This document shows positions 24,401-33,569 of a DNA stretch of 64,000 bases, one piece after another (position 1 is the first letter of the stretch; each line of letters begins with the position of its first letter). Where the stretch lies: positions 45,707,142 through 45,771,141 of the forward strand of contig CM056733.1 in the NCBI GenBank assembly GCA_029844215.1. Reading direction: 5' to 3'. The DNA comes from Przewalskia tangutica. Taxonomy: Eukaryota; Streptophyta; Magnoliopsida; Solanales; Solanaceae. The position numbers were made by a program, and so were the translations under genes. Under the pieces are notes generated by a model, which searched no databases, had not been told where the DNA came from, and worked only from the letters and a program-made list of their open reading frames with translations.

Positions 24401-24954
24401 ACTTCGTGCACGGGCGCTTGCTTCCAATGTGAGGGTGACACATGTCACCCTCCCGTTGGTCCAAAATGTTTCGTCTCTCGGAAAAATCCGCAAAATTTAA
24501 AAAGGACATAGCCGGAATTTTCCCCTCGCAAGTTATGTAAAACGTTTCGTCGAAAAACGACTCTAATCGGGTGTTGTGCACAAAGGTAAATTCGGCCAAG
24601 CCACCTAGGCGGGGGTGACACGTGTCACCCTCCTATTGGCCCTCATAAAACGTCTTTCGAAAAATATCCACAATACCGGAAATCTCAAAAACAAAGCGGG
24701 CCCCACAAAACCGTAAATTTCTCCCGTGGGCCCCACGTGACCATTTCCGAAAATAAAATCTCAAAATTATAATATAATTTAAGAAGCCCATATACCAAAT
24801 CTGGGAAACCAATTCTCATTAACGAACCTTTTTCCTTCACAAAAACCGGAAACTTTTCCGTGGAAAAATCACCTCTTTCTTCCTTTCCAATCTTTCTGTC
24901 GTATTCTCGTACGTACGTCCTTACGTACATACTCTGGAAATACGGGGTATAACA
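21429..24954 (-). mobile_element. LTR-c of array 1
   Basis: A complete 3526-bp LTR from TGTAACGACCCG to GGGGTATAACA. Its 3' end is the best preserved of the three ('ccggggcccgttactggtgcc'), where a and b have lost bases. It contains the repeat array 22030-22325, 12-bp repeats 24301-24352, TATA box 24183-24190, palindromes near 24434 and 24614, and the TCP-type site 24726-24736. Confidence 0.9.
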
Positions 24955-24956
24955 AA

Positions 24957-25082
24957 CAGGACCTGAGGCAAGGACAACAAGAACTAAGGCAGGAGCAACA
25001 GTTGCACCAAATATTTGATGAGACGAGTTCCTTTTTCAACCAGTGGTCCATGCATTATCCGCCGCCACCGCCACCACTTTAA
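24957..25082 (+). pseudogene. Second Athila ORF, C-terminal 41 codons
   Basis: In one open frame this encodes a Gln/Glu-rich segment (QDLRQGQQELRQEQQLHQIF) and a Pro-rich end (HYPPPPPPL), with a TAA at 25080-25082. It is the continuation of the ORF cut at 9914 by array 1. A Gln-rich, possibly coiled-coil C-terminus is common in related plant retroelement proteins. The join was inferred from position and composition. Confidence 0.65.
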
Positions 25083-25140
25083 ACCAAGTTTGTAAGTTGT
25101 CCTGTTTTCTTTTTTTATTTTTTTATTTTTTTTAGTCTTG

Positions 25141-25162
25141 CACACATTGGGGACAATGTGTG
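25141..25162 (+). other. Stem-loop upstream of the first polypurine-like tract
   Basis: CACACATTG and CAATGTGTG form a perfect 9-bp stem around GGGA. The tract AAGTTTGGGGGG starts 5 bp further on (25167). Confidence 0.8.
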
Positions 25163-25166
25163 ATTT

Positions 25167-25180
25167 AAGTTTGGGGGGTG
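25167..25180 (+). other. Polypurine-like tract 1
   Basis: AAGTTTGGGGGGTG; similar tracts are at 25725-25736 and 26246-26258. It is too far from the LTR to prime plus-strand DNA for the 3' LTR; possibly a second, central-type tract or an old duplication. Confidence 0.55.
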
Positions 25181-26220
25181 TCTTATTGTTTTTGAGTCTT
25201 TTTTATCTGTTTTGTGTATTTTTGAGTATTTTTTTGAGTCAGATTTTTTTTTAAGATCATGCATGCTGTAGTTACTTGAAATGCCTAGTGAAGTAAGGTT
25301 GAATAATGTAATGGAATTAGAAGCAACCATCTAAACACTTAGGTTAGATATGCCAATAATTCATGAAATCGAACTTTTTGAAGTATTTTGCTTGATTTGT
25401 GCATTGTTTATGATTAAATCTATGTGTATGCTTGCATGCTATTTGAGGCGAAATAGTTACGATATGCATGTTAGGGAGATGACTCAGACATTTCTTTGTT
25501 AGCCCTTTATTTTTTTATGCCTATCCATGACATTCAAATTATATCCCTAGTCATCCCTTTTGAGCCTAAAAATAAGACCTTTCTTTGACACCCTATAATT
25601 TCACACTTGTGCCATAAGTGAAAAATTGAGGTGATTGGAATATAAAGTGTTAAAAAAGAGACAAAAAGAGTGAACAATTTTGATGCACCCCAATGAAAAA
25701 GTAATAATAAATAGGCAAAAGCCTAAGTTTGGGGGTGCCGACTATTCATAATACACTTCATTCTCTCAAAACAAAAGAGGGGAAAAATAGGTATGAAGTG
25801 AAAAAAAGAATCACAAGAAAAGGGAAGAATTCAAAGCAAAAGAGCTTATGGTACGTAAATTGAGCCTAAATGCCTATTTTTACCTACCCATGCCTAAGCC
25901 TACATTACAACCCTGAAAAGCCCTGAAGATCTCTTACATGTTTATCCATGATTAGTGGAGAATAGCAAGAAAACATGCCATAGGATTTTGAAATTGACAT
26001 GCATAGTTAGGTATTCTTACTTCCATTGAGCATGATTAAAGTGAATTTGCGAAATATCTAACTTGATGTGTTTAGAATGCTAAATATCCATGCCATATGT
26101 TTCTGCATATTATTCTGCTAACCTTCATGCTTTTCTAAGTAACAATGATGCAGCAATTTGATCAATGTCTTTGAGTCATTTTAGCTTCCTTTCTTTCGTG
26201 TCTTTGTTTATATTTTCGAT

Positions 26221-26242
26221 CTTTGCTCGAGGGCGAGCAAAG
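26221..26242 (+). other. Stem-loop next to the Athila polypurine tract
   Basis: CTTTGCTCG and CGAGCAAAG form a perfect 9-bp stem around AGGG, directly before the tract at 26246. The layout repeats that at 25141-25180. Confidence 0.8.
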
Positions 26243-26245
26243 GTT

Positions 26246-26258
26246 AAGTTTGGGGGTG
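26246..26258 (+). other. Polypurine tract of the Athila host
   Basis: AAGTTTGGGGGTG lies 2 bp before the 3' LTR start TGATCGGTG. It is the expected primer for plus-strand synthesis. Confidence 0.75.
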
Positions 26259-26260
26259 TT

Positions 26261-26349
26261 TGATCGGTGTATTTTATATACACCTTTTGAGTCATTTTTA
26301 GTTAGTCTTTTGCCCATTTTTGTACAAATACGTGTCGTCTTAGGATATA
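26261..26349 (+). mobile_element. 5' end of the Athila 3' LTR, truncated by X
   Basis: The LTR starts TGATCGGTG, with 'attttatatacacc' following, and stops after 89 bp where TGTTACACCCC of X begins. The rest of this LTR would lie beyond the right edge after X and its nested insertions. Confidence 0.65.
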
Positions 26350-26481
26350 TGTTACACCCCGTAATTATAGGACATGTTTTAAGAACGTACGTGAGAATCC
26401 CAAATGTTAAGATTGGAGACTAGTAAAAATTTATCGGAATTATGGAATTATCGGAAAACGTAATATTGTGACGAATGGGAG

Positions 26482-26497
26482 GGTGACACGTGTCACC
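26482..26497. promoter_or_regulatory. Perfect 16-bp palindrome with G-box core in X
   Basis: GGTGACACGTGTCACC reads the same on both strands and contains CACGTG. It lies 133 bp from the LTR start. Derived versions occur in every other LTR family in the window. Confidence 0.6.
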
Positions 26498-27698
26498 CCC
26501 CCTTAAGTAGGCTTGGACGGAATTTAACATGGGTACAAGGGTCATTTTACCATTATTAAGATGACAAGTCTTGCAAGTAGTAGAGCTTGATATAATTGAC
26601 TTAGTCAATGGGACCACTTAGCTTGATATTTAAAAGATTTGCATCCAAACCACACATATGTATTAATCTTAGCCCTCCATGTTACTATATAAGGATACTA
26701 GTAGTGAGACAAGCTTTCCATACTTAGAAAAATTTCAAGAAAAATTGGATGAACAAGAGTGAGGCTCTCGGGTTCACCAACTAGAAAAGAAAAAAAAATT
26801 GTTTGTTGTCCAATAAGCTCCACACTTTAAACCAAGGTTCATGAGGGTATTGTAAGGGTATCTCAATAGAAAGATCCCGGGAAAAGATTGTTTTCGTATT
26901 AGTCGCAAGGTGAAAACCTAGTTGCTTTCCTAGGTTTTAATTGGAAGATTAAAGGAAAGTTGTTTGTGATATTCTAAGGGTCTCAAGTGGCGGATTGAAG
27001 TGTCAAGAAGATGCTCTAAGTTTCTAGGGAGCAACTTCGGATTTGAAGTTGGACTAAGACTCGTTGAGGTAACAATCTTGTTCTCTTAAAGTGTTACAAG
27101 ATTATATATTGTTGTTAGCCTTACATTTTTACTAGCATGAAGTATATGTGTTGAAGATTTATAAGTGATATGGATTGTTGTAGCCTAAAATCCGAAATGT
27201 CATATAAGCCATTTGAAGTTGGATTACAATTTGGTCGTTAATTAGAATCGTCGCATATTACTTACTTGAAGATTGTAGTGGTTATAATCGATTGCGACTT
27301 GATATCATGTTATACTAAACAACTTGGATTGAAAAGGAAATTGGATAAGAATTGGTGTTGTTGTATCTCAAGTTGCCGAATTTACACTTGTAGTTTGTAC
27401 TAGTTTGATATCAATTGTGGGGCGGAATTTTACACGTCTAGTAGGCGTGTAATCCCCTATTGTTAACTACATTGTTGGGCCTTAAATGTGGCGTGTTTGG
27501 TTATTGAATTCGGGCCTTAAAAAAGGTGGTAAAGTATGTAGAAACAAAGGAAGTGTTGTCCGATTTTCCGTAGAATTTAGTGACTTTGCACTTATTATAT
27601 TCTACGTTTGAAGTAAGAAGTTAATAGACGTATTATGGTCATTATAGGTTGACATAATACGGGCGGTATATTGGACTTGGCAAGTGGTTTGACCCGAA

Positions 27699-27707
27699 GA
27701 GGTATGT
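27699..27707 (+). promoter_or_regulatory. Splice-donor-like site conserved in the LTR leaders
   Basis: GAG/GTATGT matches the plant 5' splice-site consensus. The same AG/GTATGTG, followed by a pyrimidine-rich 'cttcc', occurs at 32728-32737, 49952-49960, 53519-53527 and 60713-60720 on +, and on minus in S (4907-4914) and in arrays 1 and 2 (for example 11791-11799, 35707-35714). Use as a donor is inferred. Confidence 0.4.
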
Positions 27708-28551
27708 GGAACTTTCCTATCTCTTGAGCATGAATAGTTGTACTTATATAGTACGGTATACGTACAAGACTTTGATATCCTTTACTTGTTTTAAGAATGT
27801 CCAAGTCGGTTGAGTTAGGAGATTAACTCACTTGTTTAAAAGTAGTAGGGATGTCTTAGTTTTCAAATTTAAGGGACTTGAAGTGTTTTAAAGTATATGA
27901 TACTTGTTTCGTTTTAAACGTATAAGTCCCTTGGATATAGGAAAGTGTAATTGACAAAAGTATAAAATTAATATAATGACTTTATGGGAAGTTGGTTATA
28001 TTAGCTTTATGGAAGGTTAATAAAAGAAAGATTTACTCTAAGTAAAATAAGTAAGGATAAATTATTTGAATTTATGAAAGGCAAATTGATTTTTAGGCAT
28101 CAATTGCCTAAGGTTTTAAGAGAAAAGAAGTCACTTGATTTAGAAGCCTAATTATATTTCTAAAAGGTATTGTGACTTGTCTTGAAAAGTAGTTGTGACT
28201 TGATACTATGGTTATTAGTATCTTGAATTTTGGATATGAAAAAGAGTCATTTTAAAAGGATAGAAGTACGTAGTACTTTGGGTTAAATTCCCGGATTTTT
28301 AAAAATGACATGTTAGTGCCTTAAGTAAACTAAAATGAGAGGGTATAATAATAATGTTAATAAGAAGTTAGGGGATTTCTTAACTTGCTTATATTATGAT
28401 AAGCCGGTAGCGCTTATGTTATGTATGATAGCCGATTGTGCTAGTTTAAGTTATTCTTACGGGGGAAAGCCCTGGGTTACTACTAATTCCATGGATTTGC
28501 TACCCATGATGCGAGTGCGGCGTTTGTACTCATTGCGGGCCCAGGTGGCCA

Positions 28552-28609
28552 GGTGAAATAGTCCTGTGCGGGTGAAATAGTCCTGTGCGGGTGAAATAGT
28601 CCCATGCGG
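28552..28609 (+). repeat. 19-bp triplication in the X LTR
   Basis: 'ggtgaaatagtcctgtgcg' occurs at 28552, 28571 and, with 'cca' for 'ctg', 28590. It occupies the slot where other LTRs here carry long tandem arrays. Confidence 0.85.
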
Positions 28610-28931
28610 AGCGCATCGCTCCATTGCGGGTCCATAGGACCTATGCGGGTGAAATAGTCCCAGGAGTAGGATTGCTTAATGATACTACGGGCGGATGGCC
28701 CTACTTTGATCATGAGCCTCCTATTTTTATGCAGTAAAGTTTATACTTGTTACTCTCATTGTTAGTAAGGCACAGTGTACTGTAATTTGATTATCTTACA
28801 TGTCTCCAGCTTTATTTAGACTTATGATATAATTCTGATTATTTTCTGTTTACATACTTGGTACATATTGTGTACTGACCTCCTTCCTCGGGGGATGCGT
28901 TCATGCCGCAGGTAGGGGTAAGCAGGTGGTG

Positions 28932-28950
28932 GATCCTCATTCTTAGGATC
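28932..28950 (+). other. Conserved stem-loop A in X
   Basis: GATCCT and AGGATC pair around a 7-nt loop. The loop sequence differs from S and array 1 while the stem is kept. Confidence 0.5.
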
Positions 28951-29303
28951 ACTGATCAGGTGTCGGAAGCTCCATTTCTCCGGAGGCTTGCCTTTTGCTA
29001 CGGTTTTCCCTGATGTTGTGGATATTATGTACATTCAGGGGTATGGCGGGGCCCTGTCCCTCCACAGTTATTATTCCTAAGTGCGTAGTCACGATTGTGG
29101 TTTGAAGTAAGAAACAAGTTGTACTGTTTTACCTTTGGTTATGTATATTTTATGGAAGACGGCCTTATCGGCTAGCCTGTGATGTTTATTGTCTAAAGAT
29201 GTTTATGTGTTGTGTATGTTCCGCTGCTATTCTCTGATGTATACCTGAAAGGGGTGCCCAGGTAGGGCACCAGTCGTGGCCCGGGGTCAGGTCATGACAA
29301 AAG

Positions 29304-29317
29304 TGGTATCAAAGCAG
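29304..29317 (+). other. Primer-binding site of X
   Basis: TGGTATCAAAGCAG, one mismatch from the initiator tRNA-Met site TGGTATCAGAGC, 4 nt after the LTR. Confidence 0.88.
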
Positions 29318-29506
29318 TTAGTCCTCGAAAAGTATCTACAGACCGTGTCTAGTAGAGTCTTGATTATCGGTGTGTTGTGTACAACATCTATAATCAGGAG
29401 GCTGCAGGACATTTAGGATTGGTTTCCATTCTTCTCTCTCTGAGATCGTGCAGTAGAGCTGTCTTATTAGGTTGAATCCTTTCTGACCTATTCTTATGTA
29501 TCAGTT

Positions 29507-30846
29507 ATGCCTCCACGGAGGCGGCCGGGGCCCGAAGGGCAAAGCGGCGGCGGAGATGCTAGCGGTACGCAGAGGATTACTAGGACTCAAGCACAGACTA
29601 TGCCTGAGGTTGCAGGCGGGTCGGCGAGTTCAGCCACGCCGGCAGTATTAAAGGAGCCGAGAGCGGCAGTAGCTCGAAGGTTCGGTACACGAGCCTCGGT
29701 TCCTGACGGTGAGTATAGAGATTACGAGGCGGTCCGATTATTGACAGCGTAGTGGCGAGGCGCCGGCGAGCGGCGGCTAACCCTGGCCGACGGTTTGCGG
29801 ATTCGGGATTTTCGGGTTGTCATCCACCCTAGTTCTATGGTTGAGGTGCGAGGAGGATCCTCGGGAGTTTGTCGGCGATTCTGACGGACTATGCAGTGCT
29901 TAGGGCCTCGGAGACAGTCGATTATGCTAGCCTCTTCTGGTTCTGCGATATTGCGTTGAACTGGTTTGAGTCATGGGAGTTGTCGAGAGGTGAGGGTGCT
30001 CTTCCAGCTGTTTGAGAGGATTTCACAGAGGCCTTCCTGGATCACTTTTTTCCTCCTGAGATGAGGAGAGCCCGCATGGATAGATTTTTGACCTTGAGGC
30101 AGAATGGGAGGACTATCAGAGAGTACAGTCTGGAGTTTGACTCATTGTCCAGGTATGCGCACACTATTGTAGCTGACATGGCGGACAAAGTTCATCGTTA
30201 TGTGATGGGGCTAGACCGTCATATGATTACTGCATGCTTGGGGGTGGCCCTTCAGCCAGGTATGGATATTGCGGAGATGCGACGTATGCGAGGATAGAGG
30301 ATAGAGAGGAGGATCGGTAGACTTCGAGCGGCCCAGAGGGCCGGGGCAGCAGGTCTCGGGCGATTTTGGCGGACAACCTCGGCAGCAGACTAGGTCCACG
30401 ATTCACCCGGCCTGAGTGCTCCTTCTCGGTTTTCGCGGGAGGTTTGATCGGTCGGGTTATTCAGGCGGGGCGGGGCTCGGGGCTTGGGTTCCCGGAGGAA
30501 CGAGTTCGATCGAATGAGGCCACCTATACCTCGGTGTGGTCGATGTGGTGATTTCCATCATGGGGGGTGTCGTGTTCCTCCAGGAGCTTGTTACTCTTGT
30601 GGCCAGCAGGGCCATTTGAAGAGAGATTGTCTTACCAGAGGCAGCACGGGTGGTATGGTTCAGCCGACAGGATCAGTTGCTAGGTCTTTCTCTTCTTGTG
30701 TGGTTATGCGCCCCGGAGGGCAGGGTGTTCATGGACCGGCTGGCCACGACAGAGGTCGTGGTGGTGGTTCCAGTTCTAGCGGTCTACAGAACTGCATATA
30801 TTCCTTAGCCAGCCGCCAGGATCAGGAGGCTTCCCCTGACGTCGTC
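29507..30846 (+). pseudogene. gag: gag of element X (broken)
   Basis: It starts at the ATG 29507 with MPPRRRPGPEGQSGGG, an N-terminus shared with Y and both TR-GAG families. The capsid core (about 29870-30300) shows SLFWFCDIALNWFESWEL, AFLDHFFPPEMRRARMDRF, GRTIREYSLEFDSLSRYAH and VHRYVMGLDRHMITAC. The zinc knuckle is intact: CYSCGQQGHLKRDC at 30589-30630 (C-x2-C-x4-H-x4-C). Stops or frameshifts occur near 29750, 29830, 30016, 30298 and 30480. The protein would form the particle and bind element RNA. Confidence 0.9.
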
Positions 30847-31189
30847 ACAAGTACATTATTGATTTCATGCTGTGATGTATATGCGTTGATAGATCCAGGT
30901 TCTACCTTGTCATATGTGTCCCCTCTTATTTCTGGTAGAATCGGGATAGAGCCGGTGTCGATAGAGCCTTTTGAGGTAGCTACGCCAGTGGGTGATTCGG
31001 TGATAGTTGAGCGGGTGTACTAAGGTTTTCCGGTGTTTATTTACAGTCGTCAGACCCTAGCAGACTTGATAGAGTTGGAGATGACAGATTTTGATGTCAT
31101 TATGGGTATGGACTGGTTGGCTTCTTGTTATGCCAACGTTGACTGTAGATACAGGTTGGTCCGGTTCCAGTTTCCTGGCGAGCCAGTTA
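30847..31189 (+). pseudogene. Aspartic protease region of X (truncated)
   Basis: In the frame of the zinc knuckle: VYALIDPGSTLSYVSPLIS, where DPGS replaces the common DTG/DSG of retropepsins, as in many plant Tekay-like elements, then FEVATPVGDSV, a single stop at 31021-31023, and DLIELEMTDFDVIMGMDWLA. The homology runs on in Y with RT, but here it ends at 31189 where an LTR begins without polypurine tract. All of RT, RNase H, integrase and chromodomain are missing. Confidence 0.86.
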
Positions 31190-31407
31190 TTACACCCCGT
31201 AAGTCCAGGGCATGTTTAAGAGAACGTACGTAAGGAACTCAAGACTTGATATTGGTACGAAAGGAAGAATTGTTTTTCCAACGGAAAAATCTTTCCGAAC
31301 GTCGGAAAGGAAAAATGTTCGTTGAGGAGAATTGGATTCTCAAAATGCATTAATTGAGGATTATAGAATGTATTTTCATTATGGAAATTTATTTTTACGG
31401 ATTTGGT

Positions 31408-31451
31408 CACGTGGGGCCCACCCGAGGAATTTTACGTTTTGTGGGACCCAC
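31408..31451. promoter_or_regulatory. G-box plus two TCP-type sites in X'
   Basis: CACGTG (31408-31413) overlaps GTGGGGCCCAC (31411-31421), and GTGGGACCCAC follows at 31441-31451, exactly 30 bp away start to start. Both are GTGGGNCCCAC. Order and spacing mirror the module of S at 6305-6348. Confidence 0.55.
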
Positions 31452-33564
31452 GAGGGTTACATAATATTGTGACGAATGGGAGGGCGACACATGTCACCCC
31501 CTTATGTTGTCTTGGACGAAATTAATCATGGACAAAATGGTCATTTGACCTATGTGAAGATGACTAAGTCTTGCAAATAGAGCTTGATAATGTTGACTAA
31601 GTCAAAAGGGCCACTTGGCTAGATTTTTGCATCCAAACCACCCATTTGTTCTAATCTTGGCCCTCCATTATGCTTTATATACATACTAGTAGCAAGACAA
31701 GGGTTCTACACTTAGAAAAATTTCATGAAAACTTGTTGTTGTCCTAGAGTGCTCTCAGGTTTGGTTCTTCAAAGGGAGAAAAAATTTGTTTGTTGTCCAT
31801 TAAGATCCACACTTTAAAACAAGGTTCATGAGGGTATTTTAAGGGTATCTCAATAGAAAAATCCTGGAAAAGATAGTTTTCGTGTTAGTCGCAAGGTGAA
31901 AACCTAGTTTCTTTTCTAGGTTTTGTTTGGAAGATTGAAGGAAAGTTGTTTGTGTTGTTCTAATGGTCTCAAGTGGCGGATTGAAGTGTCAAGAAGAGGC
32001 TCTAAGTTGCTAGGGAGCGACTTCGGATTTGAAGTTGGACTAAGACTCGTTGAGGTAATAATCTTGTCTCTTAAAGTGTTACAAGATTATATATTGTTGT
32101 TAGCCTTACATGTTTGCTAGCATGAAATATATGTGTTGAAGTTTTATAAGTGTTATGGATTGTTGTAGCCTTAAATCCGAAATGACATATAAGCCATTTG
32201 AAGTTGGATTACATTTGGTCGTTAATTAGAATCGTCGCATGTTACTTACTTGAAGATTATAGTAGTTATAATCGATTGCGACTTGATATCATGTTATGCT
32301 AACAACTTGGATTGAAAAGGAAATTGGATAAGAATTGGTATTGTTGTATCCCAAGTTGCCGGATTTACACTTGTGGTTGTGTTAGTTTGATATCAATTGT
32401 GGGGCGGAATTTTACACGTCTAGTAGACGTGTAATCCCCTATTGTTAATTGCATTGTTGGGCCTTAAATGTGGCGTGTTTGGTTATTGAATTCGGCCTTG
32501 AAAAAGGTGGCAAAGTATGTAGAAACAAAGGAAGTGCTGTCCGATTTTCCATAGAATTTAGTGACTTTGCACTTAGAATATTCTACGTTTGAAGCTAGAA
32601 GATAATAGACATATTATGACCATTATAGGTTGAAGTACTACGAGTAGCGTATTCTACTTGAAGGGTGGAAAAGCTAGCAAGGTTATAGTACTTTGGAGCA
32701 TTTTGCTACTTGTCGATAATCGTCGCGAGGTATGTGAACCTCTTCCTTCTTTTGGCATGATTCTATGTATGGAATATACATGTAGTAATATTTCATGTTC
32801 AATTCCACTCTTAGAAGTTAAGAGGTATGTATGTGATTTACTCTATGTAAAGGTTATGTCTAGGTTATCCTAAGTTCTTACCAAGTCTTATGGGGGATGT
32901 TGGTAAGAGTCGTTAGGAGGTATTTGGAGCCAAGTTGACTTGGCTAATTTTATGGCACAAATGAGAATAAGTATCGAGCAAGCCATTGCAGCGTTAATAA
33001 AGGAAAATGTAATGACAATCAATTAAGTTAAAATGAGTAGAATTCTCCATCTGCATAGAAGCTAAGATAAGACAAAATTGTATTACATTTTCTAGATCAT
33101 GACTACTTGATTAAGATCGTTATAAATAAGTATAACTTATTCACAACCCACCAATGTATATGTTACTTAATTTATAAGAATTTACGTATGAAGTTTTAAG
33201 ACTATGAACCTCAAGTTTTTAAAAGGTTAAGGGACTTTATTTTTCAAGTTATGGGACTTGATTCTTAAAGGAAGAAATGAATTGATTTAAAAGTATAGAA
33301 TACTTGATTTGGAAAATATTAATTTGTTGCCATTCTAAAGTTAAGAAACTTGTTTTCATAAAAGTTAAGAGACTTGAAGTATTTTGAAAGCTATGTGATT
33401 TGATTTGAATGTATAAGTCTCTATGTTATAAAAGGAATGAATTTGTCTAAGACATAAAGAGTTATAACGGCCTTATGGGAGGTTGGTTATAGCAACTTCA
33501 GTAATGTAAGCAAAGAAATGAATTGAATTAAAGAAGGGCAAATTGTTTTAAAGGTACCAATTGC

Positions 33565-33569
33565 TTAAG
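33565..33569. repeat. Left TSD (TTAAG) of array 2
   Basis: TTAAG immediately before TGTCACGACC, repeated exactly at 48183-48187. Confidence 0.92.

Larger units (their letters stand above)
9915..24954 (-). mobile_element. Array 1: tandem TR-GAG retrotransposon, LTR-int-LTR-int-LTR
   Basis: Three LTRs of 3.52-3.57 kb (9915-13480, 15683-19205, 21429-24954) alternate with two 2.2-kb internals, all in minus orientation. Each internal has a polypurine tract, gag and an initiator-Met PBS and lacks polymerase genes, which is the TR-GAG layout. The array splits the second Athila ORF. The right flank is AACAG (24955-24959); the left flank reads AGCGA, so an exact TSD is not visible, and the left LTR terminus TGTAACG is itself damaged (T-TAACG). 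The three-LTR form implies unequal recombination between LTRs of one original insertion, or an assembly error. Confidence 0.88.
25083..26260 (+). other. 3' noncoding region of the Athila host
   Basis: About 1.2 kb of AT-rich sequence without a gene. It contains two perfect 9-bp stem-loops and three 'aagtttggggg' polypurine-like tracts, the last next to the 3' LTR. Such repeated tracts and hairpins are familiar in this part of Athila elements. Confidence 0.75.
26350..29299 (+). mobile_element. 5' LTR of element X (Tekay-like)
   Basis: A complete 2950-bp LTR, TGTTACACCCCG to GTCATGACA, followed by an initiator-Met PBS. It holds the perfect palindrome at 26482-26497, the splice-donor-like AG/GTATGT at 27700-27707, a short 19-bp triplication at 28552-28609, stem-loop A at 28932-28950 and a weak stem-loop B at 29042-29066. 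It lacks the paired TCP-type sites that the second X-type LTR has at 31408-31451. The possible TSD is ATATA (26345-26349); the other copy is outside the window. Confidence 0.9.
31190..33569 (+). mobile_element. Second X-type LTR (X'), left part
   Basis: From 'ttacaccccgtaag' onward this follows the X LTR in order (shared blocks 'aatattgtgacgaatgggagg', 'gtgaaaacctag', 'acgtctagtag(a/g)cgtgtaatcccc'). Its first bases are merged with X protease sequence. Unlike the LTR at 26350 it has a U3 TCP/G-box module. Its downstream part diverges and resembles the array-type leader ('gtcgcgaggtatgtgaacctctt'). It is interrupted at 33569 by array 2 and continues at 48188. Confidence 0.82.

Noticed and set aside
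26261..29299. A possible host gene in the 3-kb stretch without coding ORFs
   Set aside because: The stretch is the X LTR: it has TG...CA termini, a PBS right after, and copies elsewhere in the window.
30211..30399. Minus-strand ORFs overlapping gag of X and other antisense frames
   Set aside because: They are shadows of the gag reading frame; no independent motif or start context supports them.
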